Of a DNA stretch of 19,787 nucleotides, positions 17,908 through 19,787 are shown one piece after another. The DNA comes from Fragilaria crotonensis. Lineage: Eukaryota > Bacillariophyta > Fragilariophyceae > Fragilariales > Fragilariaceae. Location: positions 1 through 19,787 of the forward strand of contig JAKSYS010000837.1 in assembly GCA_022925895.1 (NCBI GenBank), written 5' to 3'. Each line of letters opens with the position of its first letter. Position 1 is the first letter of the stretch. A program made the translations under genes and the position numbers. The notes beneath the pieces were generated by a model. The model was given only the letters and a program-made list of their open reading frames with translations, was not told where the DNA came from and made no database searches.

Positions 17908-19187
17908 TCACTTGTTTATATATAGTCGCTTTTCAAGTTGAGACATGTTCCCACTTCCATTCAATATCGATCCATCGGCACCAAAAATTGTTTGCAGCGT
18001 AGGATTCGTCAAAAGCTGAATCTGAAAGCCACCTTGGAGGCAGTGTCGGACGAACTGAAGCTGGATGATGCCTTTCCAAGACGTTAATTCTAGCGAACCA
18101 CCTCGAAACGCAATGCTTTCCTCCGGGCTCTCATTGTCAGAAATTGTACTCGAGAATTCTCGAAACGCGGAACGCAATTCCTTCTTGGCCTTCTTCGATA
18201 TGCTGTGCCCCGATTGATTCGACAATTCCGCGATGCGTTGTTGAATTTCAAACACGACATCCTCATACGGCGATCCCGCCCACCCACCCTGACAATACTT
18301 CCGTTCGGTCGTGTTGGCCGCCTCACCGTCCAAGACCCCCATCCCGAGTCGAGCTTCGTGGATCAGCGCCATGCACTGTCCTGCCGCCGCACGCAATTCC
18401 AGACACGGGTCGTCCAAACACTTGGGAATCAAATTCAAGAGCGATACTCCCGTCCAGTCTCATCCCCACTGACGTCAACATCAAACAAGGTGGTTGCCAG
18501 CAAGGACCAGCATTCGAGTGCCGTCGCGCGGAGTGTCGCGGGGACAGGATGATTGCGATACTCGGGTCCAGCGACGGCTTCTGTAAGATCCAAGAGCGTC
18601 GAGTCGTCGTCGTTGTCGTTATTGTCGGTGGCACACAAAGTTGGAGACACAGAGGGCGCGGAGAGCCGCTCCGCGGACCATGGGCGAGGTGAGGAGCACA
18701 ACGCGTTTTAAATTCGGTTCCACAGATTCATAATACTCATCTTGGTCGGCTCCCAAGACGACGGCAAAGGCCTCGAGACAACGACAGGCGGCATATTGTT
18801 CAAGGAGTACCGCCACGGAGACTAGACATGGCGAGCGCAAGTCCTGTTGGAATGGAATCAGGGTTTCGAGTCGCTGTACTGAGTAATGGCTCTAAAGATG
18901 CGACGCAAGCCCGATTCTCGTTTGGCGGATCGCTTTTCGGTGAGCAAGTCTTGCACTTCTGCCAATGCTTCCACGGCTTTGGCATTACGGGCTTGAGCGT
19001 TGTCCATGAAGCTTTCGCAATGGGATCCACCACCTGCGGATATGAGATCATCGACGCTTACATCGTCTTCAAAATCTACCGAAGTGGCGACAGAATCGGC
19101 AACAGTGTGATCGTCTGGGAGGTGATCGATGTCATCCGTGGCGTCGTCGTTATTTCCGCCCTTTTTGCGGCTGAGCTTTTTTGTCAT
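17908..19187 (-). CDS. IFRD: IFRD-family protein (interferon-related developmental regulator/PC4-like), three frame breaks
   Basis: Helical-repeat protein of the IFRD family; animal and fungal members act as transcription co-regulators or ribosome-associated factors. The start is ATG 19185-19187 (MTKKLSRKKGG), a basic then Asp-rich head. The ARM-like body includes YSDSK, then (after a break) TLIPFQQDLRSP and VLLEQYAACRCLEAFAVVLG. The IFRD C-terminal domain contains KKAKKELRSAFREFSSTI and the block WKGIIQLQFVRHCLQGGFQI, QLLTNPTLQTIFG; it ends with TGA at 17908-17910. About 426-427 residues once repaired, close to human IFRD1 (about 450). Breaks lie at 18449-18451, 18630-18637 and 18864-18866. 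No intron needed. Convergent with the V-ATPase gene, 254 bases between stops. Identification rests mainly on the C-terminal domain. Confidence 0.82.
18449..18451 (-). other. IFRD frame break 3 (CCC on +, one base apparently missing)
   Basis: On the minus strand the frame through LFDVDVSGDETGR ends in a stop; the -1 frame continues SLLNLIPKCLDDPCLELRAA. GGGG in place of GGG joins them. Confidence 0.75.
18630..18637 (-). other. IFRD frame break 2 (short GT/CA dinucleotide repeat)
   Basis: On the minus strand MVRGAALRALCVSNFVC is followed in another frame by ATDNNDNDDDSTLLDLTEAV. Loss of one GT unit from GTGTGT (or gain of one base) would explain the change. The exact site could lie a few codons to either side. 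Confidence 0.65.
18864..18866 (-). other. IFRD frame break 1 (TTT on +, one base apparently missing)
   Basis: IFRAITQYSDSKP meets a stop; the -1 frame carries TLIPFQQDLRSPCLVSVAVL. AAAA instead of AAA on the minus strand restores the frame. Confidence 0.75.
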
Positions 19188-19787
19188 GACCGTTGACTCG
19201 TTGAAGTAAGTAACACGAGGTTGTTGGCTCCGGAACACGATGAAAGACAATGGCGACTGCAATCACAGATCGGAGGTATCACTGATTGAATAGAGTGAAG
19301 GCACGGGCGACTACGTTAGTCGAAACTCGATACAGTTGGAGCGAGGGTTGATGTTGCGGTTGTGTTCTTGTTTGCTTGAAGGTATAGGCATTCAACACTA
19401 ATGCTGAACAAGCTGCGGATGCGTCGAAGTTGAAACCGGACTTGACGATGGATCAGATTTACGAGTACTAGTGATCAGGGGATCAGTGATCTATCAGCAG
19501 ATTCCAGATAGCTACCAGCGGCTTACTTGTAGTGGAGTTAATGTTCTCGTTACTTTTGACGCCGAACGCTGAACTGTATCCACTTCAACTGATGTTCGGT
19601 TTCGTCCCGTCACAAATCAAGCCGGAATCTAAAATCCAATTGATCGAAAACCCTGAATATGACACCATGAACCATGACTACCTCTTGAATCAAACCCAGC
19701 TACTTGTACTTTCACCGACAGTAAAACACGAACTTCGTAACAGTGACGTTGCTTTATTACTACTCATTTCACTCTACACTGGCTAAA
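19188..19787. other. Upstream flank of the IFRD gene, no gene assigned
   Basis: 600 bases to the window end. The part nearest 19188 should hold the IFRD promoter. An 84-codon open frame at 19532-19786 (+) has no recognisable motif and contains no family signature, so it is not called. Clustered GATCA/TGATC words at about 19470-19500 form short overlapping palindromes without an evident role. Confidence 0.5.

Noticed and set aside
19465-19500. GATCA/TGATC cluster as an origin or attachment site
   Set aside because: Short overlapping palindromes only; no longer symmetry and no adjacent integrase or replication gene.
19532-19786. 84-codon open frame at the window end, with a faint copia-like phrase (LMFGFVPS)
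   Set aside because: Too short, no integrase or reverse transcriptase residues and no LTR visible.

Overview
This is nuclear DNA of a diatom, most likely a pennate species close to Phaeodactylum tricornutum; the species call is inference. The evidence is: short GT-AG introns (67, 89 and 91 bases, plus one of 274), mixed-strand single genes without operons, N-terminal presequences with the stramenopile plastid motif (signal peptide followed by A/S-F, for example ANAFAPP), a eukaryotic NirB-NirD fusion, and intermediate GC content. No mobile element, tRNA, rRNA or CRISPR array was recognised.

Layout, left to right. (1) 422-2811 (+): a plastid-type DHH phosphoesterase with two CBS domains, related to the N-terminal part of cyanobacterial CBS-DHH-nucleotidyltransferase proteins. 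It carries an EF-hand pair inserted inside its DHHA1 region. (2) 3057-6377 (-): a complete NAD(P)H nitrite reductase of 1106 residues, the large and small bacterial subunits fused, with a plastid presequence. (3) 6378-7652: a long intergenic stretch. (4) 7653-9408 (-): an RBM39/CC1-like SR splicing factor, one intron. (5) 9409-10341: a divergent promoter region holding GTAC-rich tandem and inverted repeats. (6) 10342-13748 (+): the NAT10/Kre33 RNA cytidine acetyltransferase, one intron, five reading-frame breaks. (7) 13797-16233 (-): an ABC1/UbiB atypical kinase, probably plastid-targeted. (8) 16782-17653 (+): a V-ATPase proteolipid (c-type) subunit, one long intron, two frame breaks, and no acidic residue where the proton-carrying glutamate is expected. 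(9) 17908-19187 (-): an IFRD-family protein with three frame breaks. (10) 19188-19787: nothing firmly assignable.

The genes are ordinary single-copy nuclear genes and do not form a pathway; only loose themes link them: plastid functions (DHH-CBS, nitrite reductase, ABC1K) and RNA biology (RBM39-like, NAT10).

Two things stand out. First, the EF-hand insertion would make a DHH phosphoesterase directly calcium-responsive as well as nucleotide-responsive through CBS; this is the best candidate here for an undescribed regulatory system. Second, eleven frame breaks interrupt four otherwise well-conserved genes. Seven are best explained by one missing base in a short homopolymer and four by +1 or -2 changes. 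The pattern looks like consensus errors in a long-read assembly rather than gene decay, so the four genes are annotated as CDS with the breaks marked.
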